Source: Liolophura sinensis (taxonomy: Eukaryota > Mollusca > Polyplacophora > Chitonida > Chitonidae). From it: 64,000 bases of DNA. Shown here one piece after another: positions 23,881 through 36,370 of the stretch. The position numbers were made by a program, and so were the translations under genes. The notes below the pieces were generated by a model. That model made no database searches, was not told the DNA's origin, and saw only the letters and a program-made list of their open reading frames with translations. The number at the start of each line of letters is the position of its first letter. Position 1 is the first letter of the stretch. The stretch is from the NCBI RefSeq assembly GCF_032854445.1, contig NC_088295.1, forward strand, positions 70,329,028 through 70,393,027, read 5' to 3'.

Positions 23881-24247
23881 GTGAGTGAGTGAGTGCTTGG
23901 GGTTTAACGTCGTACTCAACAATTTTTCAGTCATATGACGACGAAGGAATCATTAGGGTACATGCACGTGTAATGTGCCTCCTTGTTGCAGGACGGATTT
24001 CCACCGCTCTTTTATTTAATGCTGCATCACTGAGACGACTTACCGAAGGCAAGTAAGCCGCCCCGCCCGAGCCATTATACTGATACGGGTCAACCAGTCG
24101 TTGCACTATCCCCTTCATGCTGAACGCCAAGCGAGGAAGTTACAACTTCCTCTTTTAAAGTCTTAGGCGTGACTCGACCAAGGATTGATCCTGGATCTAC
24201 CGGTCCCGAAGCGGACGCTCTACCAACTGTGCTATCCGGGCCGGTTT
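23881..24247 (-). mobile_element. SINE-B, complete, with 9-bp target duplication
   Basis: On the minus strand it starts with a tRNA-like head, GGATAGCACAGTTGGTAGAG (A box), and a B-box-like GGATCAATCC. It ends in a (GTGA)n-type tail, seen on the plus strand as GAGTGAGTGAGTG. CATTCTAGA flanks it at 23872-23880 and 24248-24256. Confidence 0.85.
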
Positions 24248-24256
24248 CATTCTAGA

Positions 24257-26035
24257 AGACGGTTGAATATGTGTTGTCTTCGTTAGCGAAGGTGGGTGGT
24301 GGGTGGGGGTGTGGGGTGGCGGAGTTCACATGAAGCTTTAGAGATGTCATTTCAGGTTAGTAAAAAATGGACTGGAGAACTTAAAATATTTCTTTTTTAT
24401 TTTAATTTATATTTTTATTATTTTTATATTTTCAAAACTAGTCACGAGTGGATTCGAACTTGAAACTTAATCCAAAATGAAACCTATGCCTGGGGTTTCC
24501 GACATGAAATAATATTGGTTTAACTCTGGGGTTCAAATCCATTTGTTTGCATTTGAATTTGGTGCCATCCCTTTGTCGAGCTCTCTGGAAACATTTGTGT
24601 AGTACTTTAAATTGAACTTTAAATTCAATCAAAATGAGTACGCAAATGAAGCCATCAATCATTTACTTGTGATTATGTTTTTCACAATATTGTCTACAGA
24701 CTGATGCTGTGATTATTTGTGTATTTACGTATTTTGCAATTTTTTAGTCTTTTTCACTTTGTCGGTGAGCACTTTTACAGCAGTTTGAATTTATTAATGT
24801 CGTTGTGCAAATGATGCTGGTGATTAGTTTGAATACATTTTTAACACGACGATGTCTCTACAAACGTTTTGTCCTATTCTTATCTTTTTTCTCTATTTAT
24901 AAAGCCTACTGATGTTTGTCGTTTAAAGTCTCCAAATGTCAATGTTTGCAGTCAAATAAACACTAAAACGCAATAGAAACATATATAAAGAATCTGAAAA
25001 AGCAATGGAAGTTATTGTTTTCACAAATTTCAGTCCATTGTCTTGTCATCATGCACCGTTTATTAGGGCATTACTGTTCTCTGAGGTAAATTTTTAAGCC
25101 CAAAATCATGTTGGTGAATTGAAGGTGTTTTAAAAAAAAGTGCCATTTTCTGCTGATGAAATCAAAAGAACGATGCTGGACAAAACTTTAAGAGACACCT
25201 ACACAATTTCTTCTATCATAATTTGACCAGAACGTCAGGAGACTCATGGCTCTCAAGTTTAAAAGAACTTTATGCATGTGGCTATGCCATATGTATACTA
25301 TTGTTCTGACTTGATTCCTTGTTGCTGAAGTACTGATGGCAAAAAAAACACGGTCAATAATAAGAATAATAATAATAATGAGGAAGATGATGGTGATGGT
25401 AAAAAATTCAAAAAATTACAATAGAATTCAAGCCTCACTGGCCTGAACCTTTAAATATAGCCTACTATTGATACACAAAAAACCTTTCGTTCCGAAATTT
25501 GCATTTTTTCTTCTCTGATATTAGTTCTGAGATCGCTTAACGTGCTTAATGTGGAAGTCCTGGGAGGTTTTCAGAAACTCTCTTTCGATCTGTTTTTCAA
25601 ATCTTTCAATTTCTTTTTCAAGACTAGATTCTCTTTATTGGGTGACCTTCCTTTCAGAAGAGTATTTTGTTGTGGTGCCTCTGATCTTGCACAATTTCTA
25701 GGAACTTCTAGTTGACATTTGGTATAAATTATATATAGGAACATATTCTTCCACATTTTCAATCAATTCTCTCGTAACAAAATTGATATATTCTACGTCT
25801 GTAAGTAATGAACAACTTACTTTGCAGTATGAAACTTAGTCGGAGAGAACAGATGTATCAATTTCCCACTACAAATGTGAACTTCACTGTGTTTGACTTT
25901 AGTATAAACTGGAAAGCTGAACGTTGTTTTACCACTGACCAACAATAAGTCGGAACGTGCGATAGCTATGTCGTTGTCAAGGATAAATCTCGAGTTGATT
26001 TTTTTTCTGAAAAAAAATGCTCCTGTGACCTAATG
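24257..26035. other. Intergenic; G-rich tract
   Basis: The plus strand at 24289-24322 is a run of G-triplets and longer (GGTGGGTGGTGGGTGGGGGT...) that could form a G-quadruplex. A short (AAT)n run lies near 25363-25378. No gene recognised. Confidence 0.4.
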
Positions 26036-26265
26036 CTTTGAACCTTCGCCTCGAACATTTAGAAGTCAGGCGGCTTGAAATCAAACCCGGATCGGGTCAT
26101 ACTACAGACTCTAAAACTGAAACTTGTTGCTGCCTCGCTTGGCTCTCATCACTGAGAGGTTAGAACAAGGAAACAGAGCTGGTTGGCTGGGTGTCAGTGA
26201 CTGGGTGGGATATCATGGCAGGTGTTTCCTGCATGATACTTCAGTGGAGTGTATATGTTCATGTC
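26036..26265 (+). mobile_element. SINE-B copy, diverged
   Basis: B-box-like GAAATCAAACCC at 26078-26089, then GGATCGGGTCATACTACAGA and CTGCCTCGCTTGGCTCTCAT, matching SINE-B at 15.4 kb. The end is diffuse. Confidence 0.6.
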
Positions 26266-26399
26266 ATATGACTGAACAAGAGTTCAGCTGAACACAACAT
26301 ATGCCCCAACAAATGCATTTGTTTAAAATGTGTAAAAGAATACCAGCAGCATAGTGGTGAGTATAACCCCTGAGAGGAATCTTCACGGTTGTTGATGAT

Positions 26400-26940
26400 A
26401 GGTATGTGATTGCGATGACAACCACGCAATTGGACCAATGTGTCCACCACAAATGAGAACTTCATGCATATGTAAGTCGTGACATATCGTCATCTGTGTG
26501 TCTATGTATCCTCCAAAAATTAAAAACTCTATGTGGAAAGCTGTTGGAGTTATATCTCGGACACGAAACCATATCTATTTATACAGAATAGATAGGGAAA
26601 TGGCAATCTGGTAACCATGACAACCGCGGAAATGAACAAATGTGAGTCGCTACACATCGTCATCTGTGTATATATGTATCCACCGAGAATTAAAACTCTA
26701 CACAGAAAACAGTTGGAATTATAGCCCAGACATGAAATCATATCTATTTATATGGTATATATAAGGAATATGGCTATCTGGTAACCATGACAACCGCGGA
26801 AATGAACAAATGTGAGTCGCTACACATCGTCATCTGTGTATCCACCAAAAATTAAAACTCTATGTTGAAAACTGTTGGACACAAATGCGGACGGACGGGC
26901 AGACGGACAAAATTGCTATGACATAATAAAAATTGTTAAG
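26400..26940. repeat. ~170-bp tandem repeat, about two and a half units
   Basis: CATCGTCATCTGTGT recurs at about 26487, 26659 and 26829. Each is followed by TCCACC/TCCTCC, AAAAATTAAAA.CTCTA and an ACTGTTGGA-like end. The block TGGTAACCATGACAACCGCG occurs identically at about 26610 and 26780. The array ends in GGACGGACGGGCAGACGGAC near 26890. Confidence 0.8.
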
Positions 26941-27430
26941 TACGACCTAATATACATACATTATTTTCTGACCAGCCCTGAAAAAGAAACTACTCGTGAT
27001 TTATCTGGCAATGCCACTGAGCTTACAAGATAAATCCCGATTTTTTTTATCAAGGATTATTATCAGCTATTTGTATTGTTTTATATTTGCTATCATTTTT
27101 AAGGCATAACCATCTCGCAGGGCGAGATAAATCCTGAGTTTAAAGGGTTTTTTTTTTTTTTTTTTGAAAATGTAAAAACCTTTTTCAGTGCTTGTTTTTT
27201 TACGGCACCGGAATCACGTCGCTTGAAAAATAAAAAATAAAAGAAGAAGATATTTTATGACTAGTGTCTTTATTACTAGGAACGTCGAAAAAGATGTAAA
27301 ACAAAGAACCAGTGGTGGCGTTTAAATCAAATTCCCACTGCAATGATGGGATATTGTATATTAACGTCACACGACGACATTGACAGATAAATGACTTCAC
27401 TAAATTTAGGCATAGTTAGGGACATTTAGT

Positions 27431-27691
27431 GGGGCCTCCGTGGCTCAGTTGGTTAGCGCGCTAGCACATCGTAATGACCCAGGAGTCTCGCACCAATGCG
27501 GTCGCTGTGAGTTCAAGTCCAGCTCATGCTGGCTTCCTCTCCGGGAAGGTCTGTCAGCAACTTGCGGATGGTCGTGGGTTTCCCCTGGGCTCAGCCCGGT
27601 TTCCTCCCACCATAATGCTGACCGCCGTCGTATAAGTGAAATATTCTTGAGTACGGCGTAAAACACCAATCAAACAAATAAATAAATACTA
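27431..27691 (+). mobile_element. SINE-A, near complete
   Basis: GGCCTCCGTGGCTCAGTTGG head, B-box GAGTTCAAGTCC at about 27510, and tail TTCTTGAGTACGGCGTAAAA plus CAAATAAATAAATA. A short deletion removes the CCGTACGT segment present in the copies at 23.1 and 48.7 kb. No clear target duplication. Confidence 0.85.
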
Positions 27692-28386
27692 TTGCCAGTT
27701 CTCCCACAGTTATCTCCACTTGTGTCACAAGTGTTTGTTGTGTGATTTTTCTCTACTTTCTGTGAGAGATAGCCAGTGATTTCTACTGAATTGAGATTTA
27801 ACCCTAGAAACTCAATCTGCTGAGTAGGCGTCGATGGATATTCATAAATATTTTTCTCACTGGAATATTGTAACCAATGTATCTGATACAATAATATTTT
27901 TTTGAAATATGGAAAATCATATGGATCAACTTGTGTCACACAAGGGAAGACAAATCTGTATCCATAGTCAAGAACTTTTACGATAGCCGTCAGTTTTATG
28001 GAGGAAACTAGTTTTATAGATGGAATTCCCGGCTTAAACCACTGCCCATGGGTGAGTTGTTAGCCAACTTTCTAACGTGGAATACACACGTGCGTCATAT
28101 TTTGGGGGAGGCAATGAAAACACATGTAAAACTGTTAATAAGAGAATTTTTGCAGTTAAGTTCCTGGAGCAATGGAAGCAAAGGCGCTCCTAAAACATTC
28201 CATGTCCGAGACAAAGACGGAACCCACGTATTTTATTATTACTTCAACTTTCGAACGATTATAATACAAATTAGAAATTACAAGATCTATATAGTGTCTA
28301 ACCTTATTCCTTAGTGTTAAATATGGGGAGAAAGATCGTTGAACAACATGGCGTTTGTGTTTTGGGAGTATATTAGCATTTCATTT
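27692..28386. other. Intergenic, 3' flank of the second intact GPCR
   Basis: No exon or repeat family recognised. It probably holds the 3' untranslated region of the neighbouring minus-strand gene; I cannot place its end. Confidence 0.3.
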
Positions 28387-29944
28387 TTACGTTTCTGTGG
28401 CCCTGCCCGCTGAACTCTGTCGATCAAATCTCACTCCAGTCCAATAACTGCAAAATAACTGTCGGAATGCATCTCTGAAATTCCGAGACATCAAGAAGTA
28501 GACAATCGGGTTTGCTGTGTGGTTGACATACATCATCAGTCGGCAAAACCAGTTGATGGCGAAAACTGATTGATCACCCAAGGCCTGTAATGTTCCTCGG
28601 TTCATGTGTAGAATAATAACATAAACCCTCAATGGCAGAAGAGAAACTACAAAAATCACAAGGACAGTTACCAACATTACTACGACTTGTAAGCGAGCTT
28701 TCCTGGCCATTCGCGTCCCAACCCCTTGGGCGTCACTTTGGGGTACTTCCGTTTTCAGTGTAATAATCATCTTAACATAGAGTACCGTCAATACGGGGAT
28801 TGTCAGGAAAAACGAAGTGATGGTTACAGCAATGTCGTACCCCTTTACCCACGGTTCTGTCCATGTGATATAGCAATAAGTCTGTGTTACATTCTCAAAC
28901 TCTAAATTGTCGTACCGCGTTGCGTAACCAAAAGGTACGGAAACACCAATAGTTATCAGCCAAATAAGGATCAGAAGTCCACAGATTTTACGGACGGTCC
29001 ACATCTTCAGGCTCTTAATAGGGTGACATATCACCTTGTATCTCTCCACGGCTATGAGGAGGAAAATTAGGACTGTACACACAATGGCTCCTCTGTCTAT
29101 GGCCGCGGTGAAAACACCTACAATGACAGACAAAAAGTGACACACTGAGCTTAGCTAAATGAAATGTGGCCTGTTTTAGACAAGAATTATTTTTGCTTTA
29201 TATTAATTTATTCTCTAAGAACTGTTTGTGAGACATGGCTTTATTGCCATAGTTAACAATTCTTAGAACTATTACGTCATTTCTATGAACTGCATTTTTG
29301 TTTTTTCTTTTACATCGTCTGTTTGAATAGTATAATTTTAATAATTACAAACTGTGAGCTTACCAGCAACTATCACGTTAGGTCGAACACAAGTCGCCTG
29401 TTGAGAGGTTAATCTACAAGGTTATTTTAAAAGGTGTTGTGCATAGTTCAGGGTTAAACTTGCATCAAATGTTTCCATTTCATCAGACTAATGTGTTAGT
29501 ACTAACTAAAACTGAGTATGTCAAATATATGTAATGTGAAGAAGCCATTTAGGAATTTTGTAACCATACTGACGTTGGATTAAGAGACTGTGTACAATAG
29601 CATGCTTTCGTTTGATTCATTACGGACCAGCAATCTAAGATTGCTTAATGACACTCGTGTCAGTACTTACAGTAATAAGCTCCCATGAATGAGGCATCCA
29701 GTTCGAACAGCCAGACCAAGGGTATTGTTGGTAAAAAGACAAGAACTATGAGATCGGCCAGGGCCAGCGAGGCTAAGCAAAGATTAACAGCATTACGCAT
29801 TTTCTTCACCAAGAGAATGAGAGTAAGGATGAGTACATTGCCGATCACACCTGTGATAAGGATACTAGCGAATATCACGGTAATGACAAGTTTGTCTGAT
29901 AGACTTGGCAACCAATATCCCTCTTCTGTATAGTTTGAGCTCAT
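28387..29944 (-). CDS. Rhodopsin-like GPCR, peptide-receptor-like, intact two-exon gene (copy 6)
   Basis: Exon 1 is 29671-29944 (274 nt, the same length as in the first gene) and exon 2 is 28387-29117. The 553-bp intron has GTAAGT and TTGTAG borders in phase 1. The product of 334 aa aligns without gaps to the 337-aa paralogue up to its C-terminus. Key residues: N36, D64, C92-C173, D99, E116-R117-Y118, W144, Y205, P253, N294-P-I-V-Y298. N4 (NYT) and N167 (NVT) are glycosylation sequons. Differences: Pro5.50 is Thr197 with a proline two residues on; Cys6.47 is Ser250; Leu251 again replaces the toggle Trp. The third intracellular loop is short, with RMARKAR as a likely G-protein contact. Start chosen at MSSNYTEEGYW, matching the paralogue. 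Ligand unknown. An intact frame with clean splice sites suggests a working gene. Confidence 0.87.
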
Positions 29945-32150
29945 TCTGACTTTGTGCTAAAAATCGACGACTCTGAAGCTGATGAGGTTTCTGAATGCTG
30001 CAACTGGACTGTTGGACCCTGGAGATGAGATCTACCTATAGCCTAATGGGCGGTATAAATGGATATGTGACAGGCGATACCCTCTAAAGCCAGGTACAAA
30101 AGGTCAGTAGTTTGAAGTGTATATACACTGGTTAAAAATGATTCATCCATTAATTGGCCAAATGCTTAATTATTAACTGCGTTCCTCTGCTCTCAGTGGT
30201 CGTGATGTGTTGATGACAATATGCGGTCACTGAATCCCGCGTGGCCGTTTGCTCAGTCTAACGTTCAATGGACACCACAGGTATTTCACCAATATGAGGT
30301 ACATATCTGTCTGTCACATGTGGAACAGTTAATGAGTAACTTGACAAAGGTCTATGAATTACTCCGGGCTCCTCCGTTTCCGTGACATATGAAACTAACT
30401 GAGTATGGCGGTAAACAACGATTAAGTATATAAATAAATATTACTTGTCGTTAATGTAGTGTTGAATGTGTTTTACAGAGACTACATTCAGTCTCAGAGT
30501 ATACTGAATGCTTAGGTACAGTACATATATATTACAGATTAGGAAATGAGAAAAAAAGTTGAGTATGCTCTAATCTATGGGAATTTGTAATTAATAATTA
30601 CATTTTATTCATATACACTTTTTATGATTGACCATCTTAGATGTGTTTGGTGAGTTCGCCTCTAGACTAAGTTACCTTAGGAAATATAAATGAATCAGTA
30701 TCGCACGGTAACACAGAGTTTTCCTGTTGTTTAATAAGGAGTTGTTTAATATTATTTATATGTAGGTACATGTTTATATTTCATAAATATAGTGCATCAC
30801 CCATCACTCACTCATGCACAAAAACTATGTTCAAATTCAAGTTTTTATCACGTGATTGTCATCAATAGCCTTACTTTGGCAGTCTTTGTTACAAGATTTA
30901 TTTCCGTGAAGCAGGGTATGAGTTTGTACGTGTGTTTAATACACATAATTTCATTCTCCGTCTCAGAAAACCTCCACAAAATGCAGTGATACACACGTTC
31001 TGAAAGCTACCCCACTTCCTCATCTGCCCATTGAGAAAAGTGCAATGTAGCTTCACAACAAAACTTTGGCCTCGGCCGATGCGGTGATCTCGATTCCAAA
31101 CATGAGAACTTATACAAACTGCCAGCACAAAGGCTATGGTTACTGTAGTTTGCATGTAAGTCTATATTTTTATCTTAACAAACTGAGCTGCATGCGAGAA
31201 GGGGATGGAGGTATATTTCGAAAATATATTTTAATGACAAACTGCGAAGATTGTACGCACATAGAAGCAACAAGGATTATTCATCCTTATAACTTTGCAA
31301 ATAAGTTCCTACCTGAATTCATACGATCTTGTGCCTCTAAAATTTAATGTGCATGAACTCTCCGCGGCTCTAGGACCATTTTGTAAGTCGATCGAGGTCT
31401 CGAATTTCATCATTGCTGGACACCGCTTACTTTTAAATTGTTCACAGGTGAAGATGATGCAGAGTATGCTATAATTCATCACTGTTTTACTTCCGTTATG
31501 AAAATACTTCCGTAAAACAGTAGGACCTGCCGGAACTTATTTTCCCGACTCATGTTCGACATCAGCGGAAAAGCAAAATGCACTAAAGCATATACAGCTT
31601 ACGGTATTCACGCCTGAGTTGAGACACATAACCAGTAAGTATAATGTTTTTGTGAGCAGCCACAAAAATGAAAGTCCCACCAGAAGTTATAGTTGGGACT
31701 GCGCCACAGTTGAGAAGAAGATGATGACATTAGTGTTCTGCTGTTGTGTTTTCTTCAGGCTGGTGAGAATCACACCCCTGCACATGTCATCTGGCGGCGA
31801 AACCAAAAAACACAGCTTACACAAGCCGCTGTAAACCTTACCCAGCCTGCCGCCTTCACTCCTCGCGTCACACCAAACCTGTTGCCGTCTTCGGCTCAAA
31901 ACGCAAAAATAGAGTTTCGAGCTGGAACTCTTTTATCGATGAAGGTAGAAAAAATCCACCTTTGTCACGTGGCCTGTTAAAATGTTAAGCAACTAATTTT
32001 GATCACATTTACTGTAACAAGGGATCTGAAAAAAAATTCATACAAGTAAATTAGAGTAGACGAATGATGGAGAAAATTGAGAATCTGAACGTATGTGAAA
32101 TCGAGAAGTTCCAAAAGGAAAGAGGCGTCATTTGTGGCTCTGGAAAAGGG
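29945..32150. other. Intergenic; weak SINE tail
   Basis: Upstream of the second intact GPCR. A degenerate SINE-A tail is at 30363-30441 (CTGAGTATGGCGGTAAACAA then AAATAAATA). A stretch at about 31865-31995 (CACCAAACCTGTTG, GTCACGTGGCCTGTT) recurs at 33845-33985. No coding exon seen. Confidence 0.4.
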
Positions 32151-33620
32151 TGAAGTAGGTGATCGGTAAGTTTATGTCCACAAAGGTTGCCTAACATTTT
32201 TAAAAAGTCATACGGCACACTTGCAATACAACAAAAATGCAAATGTTTAGGAGATAACATGTCTCGGCTTACAAACGACTGTATCGCAGGGGTACGTTTC
32301 ACAATTTTATCAATGCAAGGCACAAACAAATCGAATGCACAAATTCCCTAGTGACGTCACCACCAAAGTCAGTCAGTCATCAGCTGAATGTTTTTATCGG
32401 CGGCATCGTACGTTTTTCGAGGAACTGAGTGTTCAAAATTGTAAGATGAGTTGTTGAAAGTTGAGTAAAAGATGAGTCCAGATGGTGTAAAACTATTGGA
32501 ATTTACTTGCTGTGCAGCTACCTGTAAGAATGCAGGCATAACAGGGGAGTTTCGATTTGAAAGTCTTTTGTCGTCAAAGGCAAAGACAGTCCAGCTGTAA
32601 GGATTGACTGTGACTTTTTTCTACATATTGAGTTATGAAAATACCGTATGGCGTGTCAAGTTCATGGCCGAAATTAGTCCGGTAAGCGACTAAGGTGATA
32701 CGAACTTTCCAGTAGGCGAGTAGCGCAATACGGAAACAGAGAAGTCCAGTCCTTATCGCCTTCACAGTGTGAATAGGGTTATGATAAGATTACATACTGT
32801 CGATAATGTTGCCCGCGAGTGTTTTACGTCTCGTGTTGTCCCGTTTCTCTTCAGAAGAGCCGTGGTGATAGTTGTATGATGGCATTATTTATACACGGGT
32901 GCATAAGGGAGTTATACACCGCTTATGACTCCTGAAGGTTTTTTTTCCTTTGCTTTTTTATACAGAACACACATGCACCTTTCCATTCTCATAGACTCTT
33001 GTTGCCTGAAACGCGGAATCAACGCGTTTAAGCACCTCAGTTCTAATATCAGATACGCGTATCTACAAATTTGTATTCCATCATATCTTCATTTATGCCA
33101 AACACAGCACAACAATAAAAAGCTGAAAATAATCCTTATACCCATGAGTGTTTACGCCTAAGACTGACCGAATTATGTGCTATAAAAATACACAAATATG
33201 AGAACCGCGAAAATCTCTTTCTATTTCTAATGTGTATAAATTACCTGTTATGGGGTCCGGTCTAAACTGATAGCTTCGGATTCCTTGCTTTTCGTGAACT
33301 GCTAGTCGACGTAAAAAGTGTCCGTTTATTTAGTTTCCATTAATGTTTTGAATTAGGTGTCGCACTACATGCATTATTACTGTGCATGCATGTGTGAAAA
33401 CGCAAAACTAACTTCTATAAGACAACAATTTTATAAGAAATTGAGATTATTTCTCCTGCATGTCCTACGGACTTACCTCGGTGCTATAATGATATTATGA
33501 TATGTAACCGCTCACCAGGTGTATATTAAACACCTCAGGCAAAGGCGATAACCCTTACTTGTAGTGATTAAAGGTTTTGTCTGGCCTTTCCATATGTTCA
33601 TATGAGTCATGATAGCCTAT
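32150..33620. repeat. Exon-less duplicate of GPCR intron sequence
   Basis: Co-linear by eye with the intron of copy 5 (20620-22220), starting with GGTTGCCTAACATTTTTA near 32183. No receptor exon is visible on either side, so either the exons were lost or the shared blocks are themselves a mobile repeat. Confidence 0.5.
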
Positions 33621-33709
33621 GAATCATTTCCGCCACGAAGACAGGCTTATTGGTCCAGAGATGGTTATCTTTGGATGAAATTGATCGGACGTAGTAGAAC
33701 GTAGATTTT

Positions 33710-34135
33710 TGACACGCATTATTAGATGCGCGTGTTCCCTGAAGGTCACAACTGACCTAATCTGAATCAGTCGTTACTGTCTCCCCTTATGCATTAATAC
33801 ATTAATCTATAGGCAGTCTGAACTATGAGAAAGCGTGGAGTTTGTGGAACACCAAACCTGTTGTCTTCGGTTCAAACGCAAAAATAGCGGATTTTCGAGT
33901 TGGAACACTTTTATAGATAAAGGTAGAAAAGTTCAACTGTGTCACGTGGCCTGTTTAAAATGTTAGGCAACTATTTTTGACCACATTATTAGATACCTGT
34001 GTTCCCTCAAGATTACAACTGATCCAATCTGAATCAATCGTTACTCATACATACATTTCCCCTCATACATTAATACAGTAATCTATAAGCAGTCTGCCCT
34101 ATGAGAAATTGTGGAGTTTGTGGAATTTCTAAACC
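33710..34135. repeat. Tandem duplication of a ~270-bp unit
   Basis: The series CATTATTAGAT, GTGTTCCCT.AAG.T.ACAACTGA, CAATCTGAATCA.TCGTTACT, ATTAATACA.TAATCTATA.GCAGTCTG and ATGAGAAA..GTGGAGTTTGTGGAA is present from 33717 and again from 33984. The first unit ends with the CACCAAACCTGTTG segment also found at 31.87 kb. Confidence 0.7.
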
Positions 34136-36100
34136 TCCATCTGCTGACAAGAGTGCTCAGTTTTGCATAGGTATTGGCTAAACATTTCCAAAACTTTAAA
34201 ATATAGGCATAACTGATTTTTTGACATTAAAATCTACTTGGTACAATAAACGGTAAAGTAATATTTACCGGGTAATTTGTGGCTAGACATACCATGGGCC
34301 AATGGCAAAAGGTTTTTTTTTATTTTTACATGAGTTACAACATGTGGCCTATACATAGTCTATAGAAATGTAACATTTATGCATGATATATCTGAATACA
34401 CTCACCTTTACGAAGACAGAACATGAACCTGTATACATACATATCTACATAATCACAGATCAGACATTGACGTAGGATTGGATAATATAATGTGGTTTGT
34501 TATAACGAATTTTGTCCACAACGATATATGTAGTTAGTTAACTGAGATCTAATGGGTAACCATTCTTTTTATCAAGTATGTTAACACGGTCATTCACAGA
34601 TGCCAACTTTTTTCTATAATGTATTCCATGTATTCCGGTACATGGAGACAATTATTTATATTTAATCTTGTATTTTGGAATTTACATTTATATTTCTTTG
34701 CCCTATCCTGCCATCATTTTAAAATTATTAATTTTCTTAGATAGTCCCGCCATATTGTCTAACCAAGAGTCCAATTCTTGACGGAGATTTTACTGGACAT
34801 AAACGGTTTCTCTTTCTACGCCTACTTGCTACAACTACAAGTATCAGAATATTTCTTTCCTATTCCAGTTTGTACAGATGATGGAAAAGCTCATATTAAA
34901 AATTTCTCCATTTTGCTTTTACTGTACAAGAAAGAACGCTTATGAAAACCTCTTGGGTATTTCCTCTGTCTTCTGGATGAAGAATCGTTCTGACATTTAT
35001 TTCTTAAATTACGTTTATCTTTTTAAATATTTCGTAATATTGACGACACCCTTGCGCTAAAAGAGGGACGGAATATCTCAGGACTAATATCTGAAGGTTG
35101 AGTCTTATCTTTCCATTCGAATGGGATTATTCTGATTACTTGCTCCGGGTCTAAATATGTACTATATGTATTATAATTTCGTTCATTGGCGTTATAGGGA
35201 CCTGGTAAGTTCGTTGAACGTGAAAATCGTCACTGTTCTAATTTCTATCATATCTTTTAAAGAGGACCTGGTACGATCTGGCGGGGAATCGGGTCCAGTG
35301 CAAATAACAGTGATCTTCAAGTGGCAAAATTAAACATAGCTTTGATTGACAGCTGCTAACAACCTCGTGAGGTCACTTCTATTTTCAGTTCTGATTTTCT
35401 CATTCTTACCTTATATATGGCTTGCTCCAAGCATACACTACTAAAATGAAAACAGTGACCACAAGGAGATTTCAATCACTGAAATATTTTGTGTTTGTAA
35501 CACTTTGGAGTGTTGAAAGTCAGAAATGTTACGTTCAACCATATAATTATAATTAAGTATTACATAGTGTATACACTATTATAGTTATGCATTAAGAAAT
35601 AGGTAGGTGAAATTTTCAGTAAAAGTATTTTTCTGGTTCAGGTTGATCTTAATCTTGAAAATGGAAAACAAAGTGCCTTTTTCCAAGCACAAATTATCAT
35701 TTTTGATCAAGAGTGTTATTTTGGTGTATTATTACTAAACAACCGTCTAACAATCTAAACAAGCCATGAAACATTCGTGGGCGTTTCGGCCAAGTTTTGT
35801 TCTTCTGATTACGAAATTTGCTCTTTCTTATCGTACCTTTCTGGGGCTGTTTATCCGCCTTACCATCACGGTCCTTTTACGTCTTTTACATACCAGTTTC
35901 TTATACATAAACTCTTTATTTGTTGACATCTGGCGGTTTTGTTTCTATTTCTCCCATTCATGGCATTGTGAGATTGTTGAATACCGACGGTACAGCAGAG
36001 CTCTATGTGGCTTTGTGACGCCACGCTAGATAGCCATAACATGGCTAGATTCTGTCCATTATTCTACTAATATGCGTTATGCATTTTAATGTGATTGTAT
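34136..36100. other. Intergenic, nothing seen
   Basis: Very AT-rich. An 87-codon frame at 35766-36029 is hydrophobic but has no recognised family or splice context. Confidence 0.3.
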
Positions 36101-36139
36101 GTTATATGTGATGAAAGGACAGCATTTTGAGTATTTCCT

Positions 36140-36370
36140 GACCAGTAAAGTATAATAAATTGTAATTAACATCACTGAATTTAAATACCTAGTTCTGCTT
36201 AAGCCATGATACAAGGGGGTGTGTAATTTGCTACGATTTATGCGTTTGCATGAACAGTTAGAATATAACCGTAACTGAGGCAAACTGACACGGGGCTGTA
36301 CTTCACCGGTTAAGTGTGACCATTTGCCACCTATCACACTGTCGTCGTTGCTCTAGTCTTACTCTTTATG
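36140..36370 (+). repeat. Partial copy of the 448-bp dispersed repeat
   Basis: Matches the 5698-6145 element: TAATAAATTG.AATTAACATCA near 36150, TTCTGCTTAAG.CATG near 36192, CTTCACCGG near 36300 and CACTGTCGTCG.TGC near 36338. No target duplication found. Confidence 0.55.
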
